This document shows, one piece after another, positions 21,477 through 29,680 of a DNA stretch of 64,000 bases. Under the pieces are notes generated by a model that worked only from the letters and a program-made list of their open reading frames with translations, had not been told where the DNA came from and did no database searches. Origin of the DNA: Pseudarthrobacter sp. NS4 (GTDB lineage: Bacteria; Actinomycetota; Actinomycetes; Actinomycetales; Micrococcaceae); the NCBI RefSeq assembly GCF_024758005.1, contig NZ_CP103288.1, forward strand, positions 620,001 to 684,000, written 5' to 3'. The position numbers and the translations under genes are program-made. The number at the start of each line of letters is the position of its first letter. Within the stretch, counting starts at the first letter, position 1.

Positions 21477-22154
21477 ATGTTCGAGCACAAGCCCCGGCCG
21501 GAGTGGGTTGCCACTGAAGAGTTCCTGTCGCGCGTGGTGGTTCATCCTGACCACGCCCTGGAGCAGGCCATCCGGTCGGCGGCCGAGGCAGGCATGCCCG
21601 CCATCGAGGTGGCGCCGAACGCGGGGAAGCTCCTCAAGCTCCTGGTCCAGCTGTCCGGCGCCCGCCGGGTGCTGGAAATAGGGACCCTTGCCGGTTTCAG
21701 CACCATCTGGATGGGCCGTGGACTTCCCGGCGACGGCATTCTGGTCACGTGCGAATTCCTGCCCAAGCACGCCGAAGTGGCCTGGGCAAATATTGATGCT
21801 GCCGGCTTGGGTGAAAAGGTGGAGATCCGGCTGGGTCCCGCGCTGGACACGCTGGCGGCGCTCGAAGAAGAAGGGCGTGAGCCCTTCGACTTCATCTTCA
21901 TTGATGCTGACAAAGAGAACAACAGCCGGTACCTGGAATGGGCGGTCCGGCTGGGCAGGCCGGGTGCCACCGTGGTGCTGGACAACACCATCTGGGAGGG
22001 CGCAGTCCTGAACCCGGACATGGACCCTGTCAATGCTCCCGGCATCCTGGAGGCCCTCAAACTGTTGGGGGAGCACCCGCGGCTGGACGCCACCGTCATC
22101 CAGACTGTAGGCGCCAAGGGCTGGGATGGATTTGCGCTTGCACGGATCACCTGA
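21477..22154 (+). CDS. Class I SAM-dependent O-methyltransferase
   Basis: 225 residues from ATG 21477; an in-frame GTG lies 6 bases upstream and no clear ribosome binding site marks either. The SAM-binding motif I is VLEIGTLAGFSTIWMG, the catechol-type metal/substrate Asp is in FIFIDADKENN, and VVLDNTIWEG follows. This pattern matches the caffeoyl-CoA/catechol O-methyltransferase group (Methyltransf_3). The substrate is unknown. Confidence 0.9.
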   Translation: MFEHKPRPEWVATEEFLSRVVVHPDHALEQAIRSAAEAGMPAIEVAPNAGKLLKLLVQLSGARRVLEIGTLAGFSTIWMGRGLPGDGILVTCEFLPKHAEVAWANIDAAGLGEKVEIRLGPALDTLAALEEEGREPFDFIFIDADKENNSRYLEWAVRLGRPGATVVLDNTIWEGAVLNPDMDPVNAPGILEALKLLGEHPRLDATVIQTVGAKGWDGFALARIT

Positions 22155-22236
22155 CGCCGTGTGTACTGCACGGGTGACCGAACCGGCGTCCTAAGTAGGG
22201 GTACGTCTCCTCCCGCGCGACAAGGCCGGACAGGCA

Positions 22237-22269
22237 AAAGGGCTGCTGCGGTAAACGCGGCAGCCCTTT
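22237..22269. terminator. Bidirectional terminator
   Basis: AAAGGGCTGCTGCG and CGCGGCAGCCCTTT form a 14-bp stem with one mismatch and a 5-base loop between the convergent methyltransferase and CsbD genes. The T-run on either strand is only three bases within the stem foot. Confidence 0.75.
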
Positions 22270-22278
22270 CGCCTGGAC

Positions 22279-22455
22279 CTAGTCCTTCTTGAAGGCGTCC
22301 TTGATCTTCTCGCCGGCCTGCTTCAGATCGGCCTTGCTCTGGTCCATCCTGCCTTCGGCTTCAAGCCCCTGATCATCCGATGCCCGGCCGGAGGCTTCTT
22401 TGGCCTTGCCACCAAGCTTCTCGGCAGCGTTATCAATCTTGTCGTCCAAACCCAT
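22279..22455 (-). CDS. CsbD family stress protein
   Basis: 58 residues from ATG 22455, chosen because AAGGAG lies 7 bases upstream and the protein then begins with the family signature MGLDDKIDNAAEKLGGKAKE. CsbD proteins are small, highly charged helical proteins induced by general stress, often under SigB. It is the first of several stress-type genes in the 22-29 kb region. Confidence 0.93.
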   Translation of the reverse strand: MGLDDKIDNAAEKLGGKAKEASGRASDDQGLEAEGRMDQSKADLKQAGEKIKDAFKKD

Positions 22456-22594
22456 GGCTGTTCTCCTTAGGGTGCTGCCGGTGGCATCCACGCCGCCGGT
22501 CACTTTCATGCTAGCCAGCGGGGTTCCGTTGGAACAGCACGAAAACAACACGCAGACGCACTGACCAGCAGCGGGAGGCTACGGGGGCGTCAGG

Positions 22595-22852
22595 TCAAAC
22601 CAGGTCCGGAGCGCTGGCCACGATGTAGTCGGCGGCAGCAGGGCCGGTCATTGACAGGTTATTGCTGTCCGGGTTGATTCCCTGGTCCTGCAACGCCTCC
22701 CAGAGAGCTTCCGGCGGCTGGAGTTGGGCTTTGTGGAGGAGGCACCAGCTGGTGTAGAGCCCGTAGAGCTCATCGCGTCCAAGGCCCAGTCCGGGCTCCC
22801 TGTCCGGAACAACTGCTTCGGCAAGAAAATCTTCAAAATGGGTAGCAGGCAT
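22595..22852 (-). CDS. Small uncharacterised protein
   Basis: 85 residues, acidic, predicted helical (RDELYGLYTSWCLLHKAQ). The composition and codon pattern support a real gene; GAGCGG lies just before ATG 22852. The DELYGLYTSWC pattern faintly recalls winged-helix tails of phage primases, but this is too weak to use. Confidence 0.6.
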   Translation of the reverse strand: MPATHFEDFLAEAVVPDREPGLGLGRDELYGLYTSWCLLHKAQLQPPEALWEALQDQGINPDSNNLSMTGPAAADYIVASAPDLV

Positions 22853-23116
22853 GTCCGCTCATTAAGGGTCGACCGTGATGCCGCCGTATCTGCTTCAGCG
22901 GCCCTGCCGACACCAAACGGGCCAGCAGAGTAATCATGAAAGTATTGCAGTCCGGATGACTTTGTCCAGTCGGCCGCTGAATTCGCCTTGCCCCGCCACT
23001 TCTCATGGAGTGAGGGGGCCGACGGCGACTGGGGGGACTGGCCTCGGTCTCAGAAGAGGCCATCTCACCGCCGGCCCCGCTTGGCCCCGGGCCACGTGCA
23101 ACCCGGGAAAAATCAA
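22853..23116. other. Intergenic stretch without a recognised gene
   Basis: About 260 bases between the 85-residue protein gene and the YihY terminator. Short frames here lack start signals and coding character. I see no RNA gene. Confidence 0.5.
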
Positions 23117-23157
23117 CAGGACCTCCACAACAATTTTCCCTTATTGTGGAGGTCCTG
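23117..23157 (-). terminator. Strong rho-independent terminator of the YihY gene
   Basis: A 14-bp perfect stem, CAGGACCTCCACAA with its exact complement, around a 13-base AT-rich loop. It lies 25 bases after the YihY stop codon, and on the minus strand it is followed by TTGATTTTTC. Confidence 0.9.
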
Positions 23158-23181
23158 CCTAGTGCCTATGGGTGCCGTCTG

Positions 23182-24315
23182 CTACCGGCCGCGGTTGCCC
23201 TGGCCCTCGCCGGAGCCCCCGCTGTTATCGGTGTCCTGGCCCTGGTCGCCATCCGCCCCGTTGTACTTTTCGCGGAGTTCGCGGCCGTGCTTGATGTCTT
23301 CTTCTTCCTGCGCCTGCATCTTTTCGCTCTTCTTCGTGTCGCGCGGGGGCAGCTGGATGGTTTCCTCCGCCTTGATGCCTGCCTGCAGCTGGCGGCCACG
23401 TTCCATCTCGGCATCAAACTCTGCACCGAAGAGCAGCGACATGTTCAGGATCCAGAGCCACAGCAGCATCACGATGACGCCGCCCAGCGCGCCGTAGGTC
23501 CTGTTGTAATTCCCGAAGTTGCCCACGTAGAACCCGAAGCCCACCGAGGCAAGCAGGAAAACGAACAGGGCAATGCCGGAACCCATGCTCATCCACCTGA
23601 ACTTCGGCTGTTTTACGTTGGGCGTGGCGTAGTAAAGGACAGCGATGATGACGATGATGAGTCCCACCATGACCGGCCACTTGACGATGTCCCAGATAGC
23701 GAGGAAAACGCCGCTGAGCCCGATGAGGCCGCCAACCGCCTCTGCCACCGGACCGCTGAGCACCAGCATGCCCGCCAGGATTGTCACGATGACAACAGCC
23801 AGCAGCGTGACCACCAGCATGGTGCCGCGCAGCTTAACGAACCGCCGTCCCTCGTCAACCTCGTACACGCGGTTCATGGCCCGGCCGAAGGCGCTTACGT
23901 AGCCGGAAGCCGACCAGAGCGCGGTGGCAAGACCGAGAACCAGGGTCAAGCCGGCCGCTGGTGCGCTGGCCAGTTCGCTGACGGGGCCGCTGAGCGTATT
24001 AGCGGTCTCAGCCGGGGCGAATCCCCGAACGATCTCCAGCAGGGCCGTGGTTGTCCTCTGCGGGTCCCCGAAGAGGCCTATCAGCGAGACGATCGCGAGC
24101 AGTGCCGGAAACAGCGACAGCACAGCGAAATACGTCAGCGCCGCCGCAAGGTCCGGGCACTGGTCCTTGCTGAACTCCCGGAAGGTCTTCTTGGCGATGT
24201 ACTTCCAGTTCGGCTTGTCCAGGTCCTTGGGGCTGTCCGGCTTCCGGGAGTCGTCGGGGGCGGGTGCCTGCCCTGCTTTTGCTGTGCTGCTCTCGGATGC
24301 GTCATGAGTGGCCAT
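23182..24315 (-). CDS. YihY/BrkB family membrane protein
   Basis: 377 residues. After a charged N-terminus, KKTFREFSKDQCPDLAAALTYF marks the start of the family domain, followed by about 6 membrane segments up to residue 305. LLGATLWSASGYVSAFGRAMN-like and GGVIVMLLWLWILNMSLLFGA-like regions are typical. The final 70 residues are a charged tail rich in Glu, Lys, Gly and Asp. The family was once called ribonuclease BN by mistake; its role is unclear, possibly envelope-related. A strong terminator follows. Confidence 0.92.
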   Translation of the reverse strand: MATHDASESSTAKAGQAPAPDDSRKPDSPKDLDKPNWKYIAKKTFREFSKDQCPDLAAALTYFAVLSLFPALLAIVSLIGLFGDPQRTTTALLEIVRGFAPAETANTLSGPVSELASAPAAGLTLVLGLATALWSASGYVSAFGRAMNRVYEVDEGRRFVKLRGTMLVVTLLAVVIVTILAGMLVLSGPVAEAVGGLIGLSGVFLAIWDIVKWPVMVGLIIVIIAVLYYATPNVKQPKFRWMSMGSGIALFVFLLASVGFGFYVGNFGNYNRTYGALGGVIVMLLWLWILNMSLLFGAEFDAEMERGRQLQAGIKAEETIQLPPRDTKKSEKMQAQEEEDIKHGRELREKYNGADGDQGQDTDNSGGSGEGQGNRGR

Positions 24316-24345
24316 GGGGTGTCCTCTCGGTCAGGGGCTAATACG

Positions 24346-24383
24346 GACAGGCCGGCTCCGCGGGTTGGCGGGGCCGGCCTGTC
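24346..24383. terminator. Hairpin between DUF3618 and YihY genes
   Basis: GACAGGCCGGC and GCCGGCCTGTC form an 11-bp perfect stem 41 bases after the DUF3618 stop codon on the minus strand. There is no T-run, so it may attenuate or protect transcripts rather than terminate. Confidence 0.5.
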
Positions 24384-24423
24384 TGTGGTGCAGTTGCCTT
24401 ACGTTTGCCGCGGGGGCCTGGGT

Positions 24424-25119
24424 CTAGGTGTTTTGGACGTTGGTTTTGGCGTCGGTGGCGCGGTCCTTGACGTCGGTGGCGGCGTGTTGGCCTTCGGCTT
24501 TGACGTTTTGGGCTGCGTCGGTGGCGGTGGCTGTGACGTTGTCCATGGCTTCCTGGGCCGGTTCCTTGAGGTCCTGGACCATGTCCTTGGCGGCGTCGGT
24601 GACCTGGGTGGCCAGGGGCTGCGCGGCGGTTTTGAGCTGGTCGGCCGCTTCGCGCTCCTTCTGGCTTGGCGGGATCAGGGACGAGACGAGCATTCCGGCG
24701 CCGAACGCGATCAGGCCGGCGGCCAGGGGGTTGCCCTGGGTTTTGGCTTTGACCTGGTCTGGTGCCTGGGAGATCGCGGTCCCGGCGTCGGAGAGCCTGG
24801 CGGAGACGGTTTCGCCGGCACCGGAAAGTTTGGCGGCGGCGTTGTCCTTGGCCCCGTGCAGGGTGTCACCGGTGCTGTGCAGGGCGCCGCTGGTTTGCCC
24901 GGTGCCGGAGGAGACCTTGTCCTGGACCCGGGTGGTGGCGTTGTCTGCTGCTCCCATGATTTTCTCCTTCACCCCGGTGACGGCGTCTTTGACCTTGTCG
25001 GTTTGCCGCTGGACGACATTGGCTGGGGTGACCTTGTCCGCGACGGCGTCCACGTTGGTGCCCAGGCGTGCCCGGGTGGCTTCAATATCTGAACGGATTG
25101 CGTCCGGGTTATCGCTCAT
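24424..25119 (-). CDS. DUF3618 domain protein with LEA-like C-terminal repeats
   Basis: 231 residues. The N-terminal DUF3618 motif (DAIRSDIEATRARLGTNVDA) is followed by amphipathic helical segments and one membrane segment at about 131-151 (NPLAAGLIAFGAGMLVSSLI). The C-terminal 80 residues contain repeated Ala/Thr/Asp/Lys-rich helices (TDAAKDMVQDLKEPAQEA, ATDVKDRATDAKTNVQ) like LEA or apolipoprotein helices. Its ATG overlaps the Holin-X stop codon (ATGA), so it is coupled to that gene. Presumably a membrane-associated stress protein. Confidence 0.88.
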   Translation of the reverse strand: MSDNPDAIRSDIEATRARLGTNVDAVADKVTPANVVQRQTDKVKDAVTGVKEKIMGAADNATTRVQDKVSSGTGQTSGALHSTGDTLHGAKDNAAAKLSGAGETVSARLSDAGTAISQAPDQVKAKTQGNPLAAGLIAFGAGMLVSSLIPPSQKEREAADQLKTAAQPLATQVTDAAKDMVQDLKEPAQEAMDNVTATATDAAQNVKAEGQHAATDVKDRATDAKTNVQNT

Positions 25120-25547
25120 CGGTTTACCTCACCTGGTTTTAGGGTTGGGGGGATCTCGGAAAGTGTTTCGCCGGTCTGGGGCATGCCCTGGATCTGCTTG
25201 AGTTTCTTGCGGCCGATCGCTGCCAGGACGGCGGCGATGATGCCCCAGATCACGGCGACGATCACGGCGGCCCAGCCCAGCGGCATCAGGGCGCCCAGGG
25301 CGAACATCAGCGCCAGGGACAGGAAGACCAGGACGAAGTGCCCGGCCACGCCGGCGCCGGCGAGCATGCCCGCGCCCTTGCCTGCCTTCGTGGCGGACTG
25401 CTTGGCCTCTGCCTTGGCCAGCTCCAATTCCTGGCGCATCAGCGTGGACAGGTCCCGGGTCACATCACCCAGCAACTCACCCAACGAGGCGTTATCGGCC
25501 TTCACATGCGCTTCACTCGGAGGAGGCTCCGGAATCTGGCTGCTCAT
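25116..25547 (-). CDS. Actinobacterial Holin-X family protein
   Basis: 143 residues. SLGELLGDVTRDLSTLMRQE and ELAKAEAKQSATKAGKGAG are the family's N-terminal amphipathic helices, followed by two membrane segments (about 65-90 and 92-115). Despite the name (Phage_holin_3_6) these are chromosomal proteins usually next to DUF3618 genes; they are not shown to be holins. The start overlaps the previous stop codon as TGATG and its own stop overlaps DUF3618, making a coupled trio. Confidence 0.9.
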   Translation of the reverse strand: MSSQIPEPPPSEAHVKADNASLGELLGDVTRDLSTLMRQELELAKAEAKQSATKAGKGAGMLAGAGVAGHFVLVFLSLALMFALGALMPLGWAAVIVAVIWGIIAAVLAAIGRKKLKQIQGMPQTGETLSEIPPTLKPGEVNR

Positions 25548-26530
25548 CAGAGCCCGCCTGACTGGCCGTCTGCGCGCCGGTCACGGGTCAGTGGATCGTC
25601 GTCCATCGGAGCATCAGCCAGGGTGCGGTTTCCCAGGGGGTCGTCAGCGATCTCGTTCCCGGACCATGGCTCTTCAACCAACTGGGGGCTGTCAAGGGCG
25701 CTGGCGGGACGTGTGGGGTCACTGTAGCTGCTGCCGGGAGCACCACCGTCGTACCCTGCCGTTGTGGTAGCGGGGCCGGGGAGCTGGACCGGGGGAGGCG
25801 GAACGGTGCCGCCGGCCGGAGCGTAGGACTCGCTGTACTGATCGCCATACTGGGTGCCGGAATACCCGGTGCCGGAGTATTGTCCGGCCAGGCCGGCGGA
25901 CTGGCCACTGGGGGAGGAGCTCTCGGTGGCGCCGGCGGTGAGGCCGCGGGTGAGGCGGCCTGCCAGGACGCCTGCGCCTGCTGCCAGCAGCAGGAAGGTG
26001 CCGGGACGGTTGCGGGCGAACCTCTGGACTTCGCCGAGCAGGTCGCCCGGTTCCTTGTTCTCGAGCCATGAAGCCACGGATTCGCTGCGCTGGGCAGCCT
26101 GCCGGATGAGGTCGCTGGCCATGCCCTGCTGGTCCGGTGCGTCCGCCATGCTCTGCAGCTGGCTGGAGATGGTCCGGATACCCTCGGCGGCCTTCTGCTG
26201 CTGGGTACCGGCCTGGCTGCTCAGTCCCGACTTTGCCTGGCCAAGGAGGTCCTGTGCGCTGGACTTCGCCTCGGAGGCAACGTTGGCTGCCTCTTCCTTG
26301 GCAGTCTGGGCTACATTCTGGGCGGAGCCTTTGGCCGTACGTGCTACGTCTGCTGCTTCTTCCTTCGCCGCGTCCTTGCGGGACGCCCCTGAGGTGTCAC
26401 CGGTCTGCGTACCTCCGGCTTGCGGCGTGGCGGCGGCTGGAAAGGTGGTGGCTGTTCGCTCGCCCGGATTTCCTGTAGAGGCCGGGGGAGCCGTGTAAGC
26501 GGGGTCCTCGGGCCATTGGTTCTCTGTCAT
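25547..26530 (-). CDS. LEA-like coiled-coil protein with one membrane segment
   Basis: 327 residues from ATG 26530, where a GA-rich ribosome binding region (AAGAGAGAGCGAAG) precedes. Residues about 45-105 hold 11-residue-like repeats (AAKEEAADVARTAKGSAQ, VAQTAKEEAANVASEAKSS) as in LEA proteins. A membrane segment lies at about 168-188 (GTFLLLAAGAGVLAGRL), and the C-terminal half is disordered, rich in Gly, Ser, Tyr and Pro. It heads the coupled trio with Holin-X and DUF3618, probably protecting the cell envelope under stress (inference). Confidence 0.85.
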   Translation of the reverse strand: MTENQWPEDPAYTAPPASTGNPGERTATTFPAAATPQAGGTQTGDTSGASRKDAAKEEAADVARTAKGSAQNVAQTAKEEAANVASEAKSSAQDLLGQAKSGLSSQAGTQQQKAAEGIRTISSQLQSMADAPDQQGMASDLIRQAAQRSESVASWLENKEPGDLLGEVQRFARNRPGTFLLLAAGAGVLAGRLTRGLTAGATESSSPSGQSAGLAGQYSGTGYSGTQYGDQYSESYAPAGGTVPPPPVQLPGPATTTAGYDGGAPGSSYSDPTRPASALDSPQLVEEPWSGNEIADDPLGNRTLADAPMDDDPLTRDRRADGQSGGL

Positions 26531-26622
26531 CTTCGCTCTCTCTTTCCAAGAAGGCCGGTTGTTGATCAAGAACCAGCAATACTGGCCGTAAAATAATAAG
26601 CATGATTACTAATAAAAGGTAA

Positions 26623-26647
26623 GTACCCTTGCTAAGCGAGTTATAAC
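26623..26647 (-). promoter_or_regulatory. Candidate SigB/SigF-type promoter of the stress trio
   Basis: On the minus strand GTTA, then 15 bases, then GGGTAC, close to the actinobacterial SigB/SigF pattern (G-T-T-T, 14-17, GGGTAY). It lies about 95 bases before ATG 26530. A SigB/F-family sigma factor is encoded 2 kb away. Confidence 0.45.
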
Positions 26648-26715
26648 GGTTCCAAAAAGTGTCATCCGGAACGGCGCAGGCCTGCCCGGTCACATCGAAG
26701 TGGAAAGTGGTGGGA

Positions 26716-27321
26716 ATGTTGGAAATAGCTCCATGGGTTTGGGTGGTAGTAGCGATTGTTGTGGTGGCGTTGATCCTGCTGCTGCTGCTAACCGGACGGC
26801 GACGGAAAGCAATGCAGCAAAAACGGGAAGAAGGGCAGCGGGAAAAGGCAGCGGAAATTCGTCGCGAGGCGGAAAAGATGGAACTTGACGCACGTGAGCG
26901 TGAGGCAAAGGCAGCCCGCGCACGTGCGGACGCTGAACAGGCCCAGGTGGACGCAGCGCGGCTCCAGCAGGAAGCAGATTCGACTGCTCAGGAAGCGCAA
27001 TCACTTCGCTCCGATGTTGCGAACCGCGCCCGCAAGGCGGACGAGGTGGATCCTGATATCGGGAAGGACGGGAGCAGGCGGAACGCCCGCCCCCGTGCCG
27101 ACGCCGCCGGGGCAGGGGATAGAGCACGCTCTGAGGGTGGCTCCCACCTGGACCGGGAACGGGCGGCTGGTGACGAAGCCCGCCGTGCCGACGAGGGTCC
27201 CCGGAGCGGTACCCAGGGTGCGAACGACGGGCGCAACCCGGTCCACGGCGGCGCTGCCGCTGACGCTGCACGGGATGAAGCCGTCCGCACGGACAGGGAA
27301 AACCCGCGAAGCGGCATCTAG
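26716..27321 (+). CDS. Membrane-anchored charged coiled-coil protein
   Basis: 201 residues from ATG 26716 (GGTGGGA just upstream). One N-terminal membrane segment (VWVVVAIVVVALILLLLLTG) is followed by a highly charged helix from about 30 to 115 (AAEIRREAEKMELDAREREA), probably a coiled coil. The remainder is a disordered Arg/Asp/Gly/Ala-rich tail. It is divergent from the LEA-like trio and shares its promoter region. Likely a stress or envelope protein; no named family. Confidence 0.8.
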   Translation: MLEIAPWVWVVVAIVVVALILLLLLTGRRRKAMQQKREEGQREKAAEIRREAEKMELDAREREAKAARARADAEQAQVDAARLQQEADSTAQEAQSLRSDVANRARKADEVDPDIGKDGSRRNARPRADAAGAGDRARSEGGSHLDRERAAGDEARRADEGPRSGTQGANDGRNPVHGGAAADAARDEAVRTDRENPRSGI

Positions 27322-27399
27322 CCGGAGTATGCGTTAGCGCCCGCTGGGCGGCCCGGATGATGATGGGCGCCGCGGTCTAAGCTATAGGGGCCGACAGCC

Positions 27400-28440
27400 T
27401 TAGGGCCGACGCGGCTTGAGGACAGGGGAGGGGCTCACGCCCTTCCCCTTTCCCATGCCCTCAAGGACTTCCCTGACGGCATCGATGGCGGAAATTTTCG
27501 CTTCCCATCCAAGGATCCGGCGGGCGCGGCTGGTGTCCATGATGGGAACCCCGGCTGCCATCACAACCCATCCTGAATCCGTGGGCTGAAGCCGCGCCCT
27601 CCAGGCGACGTCCGCGGCCTTGTGGAGAAATCCCATGGGGATGGGGAGAATCCGCCGGGCTCCCAGGATCCTGGCGAGTTCCTGGGGCGTGAGGACAGGT
27701 TCGGCCGCGATGTTGAATGCGCCGCTGGCGCGCTGGTCGATGACCCGCCAGTAGGCCTCCGCGACGTCATCGGCATGGACCGCCTGGAAAATCAGGTTAT
27801 CCGGCGCAGGCAGGAGTGGGACCTTGGGTTTGGCCGGCAGGAGCCGCGGGTACACCGGCCCCAGGAAATACCTCCCGACTTCACTGCCTGCGTCCCGCTG
27901 AAAAATCAGGGCGGGCCGCAGCCTGGCCACGGAAATCCCCGGCTCCGCCTCCGCAAAAAGGTCCAGGAGCTTTTCCTGTTCGGCCTTGTGCCGGCTGTAA
28001 TGGGAGCCCGCCATACCCTCCGCGGGCCACGACTCATCGGTGCGCCGGTCCTTGGGGCCCTTGCTGTAAGCGCCCACCGACGAGGCGCAGACGATCTGCT
28101 TGACGCCAGCGGCCTTGGCTGCCTCCAGGACGTTTCTGGTGCCGGTCACGTTGGTGCGGTACAGCTGGTCCAGGTCCCGGTTGGGCTGGATCTGCCACGC
28201 GAGGTGAACCACGGCGTCCACTCCTGCCAACGCTGCTTCCAGTCCTGCGCGGTCACTCTCAAGGCCCACGTCCAGGGTGTGCCATTCAACCCCTGCGTAT
28301 GGCGCCTGTGAAGTGTCCGGAAGGCGGCGGCTGATGCCCCTTACCTGCAGGCTTCCCGGCTTTTTGGACAGCTGGCCCTGAAGGTTGCGGAGGAGGGCTG
28401 TTCCGGCGTTTCCACTTGCTCCGGTGATGGCGATGCGCAT
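27400..28440 (-). CDS. NAD-dependent epimerase/dehydratase family protein
   Basis: 346 residues from ATG 28440 (AAGGAG upstream). The Rossmann motif ITGASGNAGTALLRNL is at the N-terminus, the catalytic-type YSRHKAEQEK is near 155, and VDAVVHLAWQIQPNRD precedes it. It belongs to the extended SDR superfamily acting on nucleotide sugars or similar compounds; the substrate is unknown. It is divergent from the sigma factor gene. Confidence 0.88.
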   Translation of the reverse strand: MRIAITGASGNAGTALLRNLQGQLSKKPGSLQVRGISRRLPDTSQAPYAGVEWHTLDVGLESDRAGLEAALAGVDAVVHLAWQIQPNRDLDQLYRTNVTGTRNVLEAAKAAGVKQIVCASSVGAYSKGPKDRRTDESWPAEGMAGSHYSRHKAEQEKLLDLFAEAEPGISVARLRPALIFQRDAGSEVGRYFLGPVYPRLLPAKPKVPLLPAPDNLIFQAVHADDVAEAYWRVIDQRASGAFNIAAEPVLTPQELARILGARRILPIPMGFLHKAADVAWRARLQPTDSGWVVMAAGVPIMDTSRARRILGWEAKISAIDAVREVLEGMGKGKGVSPSPVLKPRRP

Positions 28441-28584
28441 GAAAAAGCTCCTTGGCAGGGGTAGGCAATTCCGCTTACAAGCTGAGCCTATAGCGGGCGA
28501 GGATTGTTTTATAAGCAACCTTATGATTTCCTACTGCTAAGTCTTGCCGCAGGCTTCGGAACCAGACCGAGGGAACCAACGACA

Positions 28585-29502
28585 ATGCCCGAATACCTTG
28601 CCGCGCTTGCCGTGGATGCTACGCCAGTGCCCCAGCAGGAGGCAGAACTTCATCAAAATAACCCTTTGCCCGCCAAGTCAGGACGGCTGCGGCAGACCTT
28701 CGAGAACGACCTGGTCCTGAGCTACCTCGACCTGGCTGAAGCCCTGGCCGCCCGCTTCGAAGCCCGCGGACGTGAACGCGCGGACTTGAACCAGGTGGCC
28801 TACCTTGGCCTGGTCAAGGCAGCCCGCGGCTTCGACCAGTCCAAGGGCGAAAGCTTTCCCGCCTACGCTGCCCCCACCATCACCGGAGAGTTGAAGCGGT
28901 ACCTCCGTGACCGGACCTGGGTTGTCCGGCCGCCCCGGCATATCCAGGACCTTCGGACCCGGATGTTCCGTGCTGAACCGGAGTTGACGCAGACCCTGGG
29001 AAGGAACCCCAGCGTGGCCGAGCTGGCCGGCGAATTGGGGACGGACCCGGCAGAGGTGCAGGAGGCCATCTCCGCATCGAGCAGCATGCATCCGGACTCG
29101 CTGGATGCCGTTAACCCACACTCCGACGCACCGTCCATGGGCGAAGTGCTGGCCTGTCCTGATACGCCCCTGGAGCGGCTTGAAGAGCTCGCCTGCCTGC
29201 GTGAGGCGATGCAGGACCTGAACGCTGCGGACCGGGAACTTCTCTACCGCCGCTACTTCTGTGAAGAGACCCAGGTGCAGCTGGGCAAGCGCCTGGGCAT
29301 GTCCCAGATGCAGGTTTCACGCCGGCTGGCCCGGGTGCTCGTGGAACTCCAGCGCCGGCTGGAAAGCAGTTCGCACTCCAGTGCAGCCGCCGGTGATGCG
29401 GGCGCCCCTGCTTCCTTTGGGGCTGCCCGCCGTGCCGCAAACTCCGCGTTGACAGGTACAGACGCGGACCGAAGAATCGGTGCCAGATCCAGGACCAGGT
29501 AG
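28585..29502 (+). CDS. RNA polymerase sigma factor, SigB/SigF/SigG subfamily
   Basis: 305 residues from ATG 28585 (GAGGGAACC upstream). Region 2 is recognisable in YLGLVKAARGFDQSKGESF and the DNA-contact segment GELKRYLRDRTWVVRPPR. Region 3 follows (NPSVAELAGELGTDPAEV), and region 4 (LGKRLGMSQMQVSRRLARVL) has the helix-turn-helix for the -35 element. This subfamily controls general stress genes in actinobacteria. No anti-sigma gene is adjacent. CsbD, YihY and the LEA/Holin-X/DUF3618 trio lie within 6 kb and are natural candidate targets. Confidence 0.92.
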   Translation: MPEYLAALAVDATPVPQQEAELHQNNPLPAKSGRLRQTFENDLVLSYLDLAEALAARFEARGRERADLNQVAYLGLVKAARGFDQSKGESFPAYAAPTITGELKRYLRDRTWVVRPPRHIQDLRTRMFRAEPELTQTLGRNPSVAELAGELGTDPAEVQEAISASSSMHPDSLDAVNPHSDAPSMGEVLACPDTPLERLEELACLREAMQDLNAADRELLYRRYFCEETQVQLGKRLGMSQMQVSRRLARVLVELQRRLESSSHSSAAAGDAGAPASFGAARRAANSALTGTDADRRIGARSRTR

Positions 29503-29680
29503 CGGCCGGAGCACCGGAATCCATTGAAGGAGGGCAGCTCCCCGTCCCGCTGAAAAGCGGCGGCAGCAGTCACTGAAATTCCTATCTTGCCTGTTCAACG
29601 GCTCGGAACTTCTCCATCCGAAAGCCGAGAAAAGCCCGCGGTCCTGTTTAGCAGAAGCAGCAGTGGGGAACGGGGTGGAT

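Noticed and set aside
23146..25092. 650-codon open frame on the plus strand with Gly/Val-rich repeats
   Set aside because: Antisense to YihY and DUF3618 genes. Its apparent repeats mirror the helical repeats of DUF3618.
25116..25547. Phage lysis gene (holin) marking a prophage
   Set aside because: The Holin-X family is chromosomal in actinobacteria, and the neighbours are stress genes. No phage structural, integrase or endolysin genes are present.
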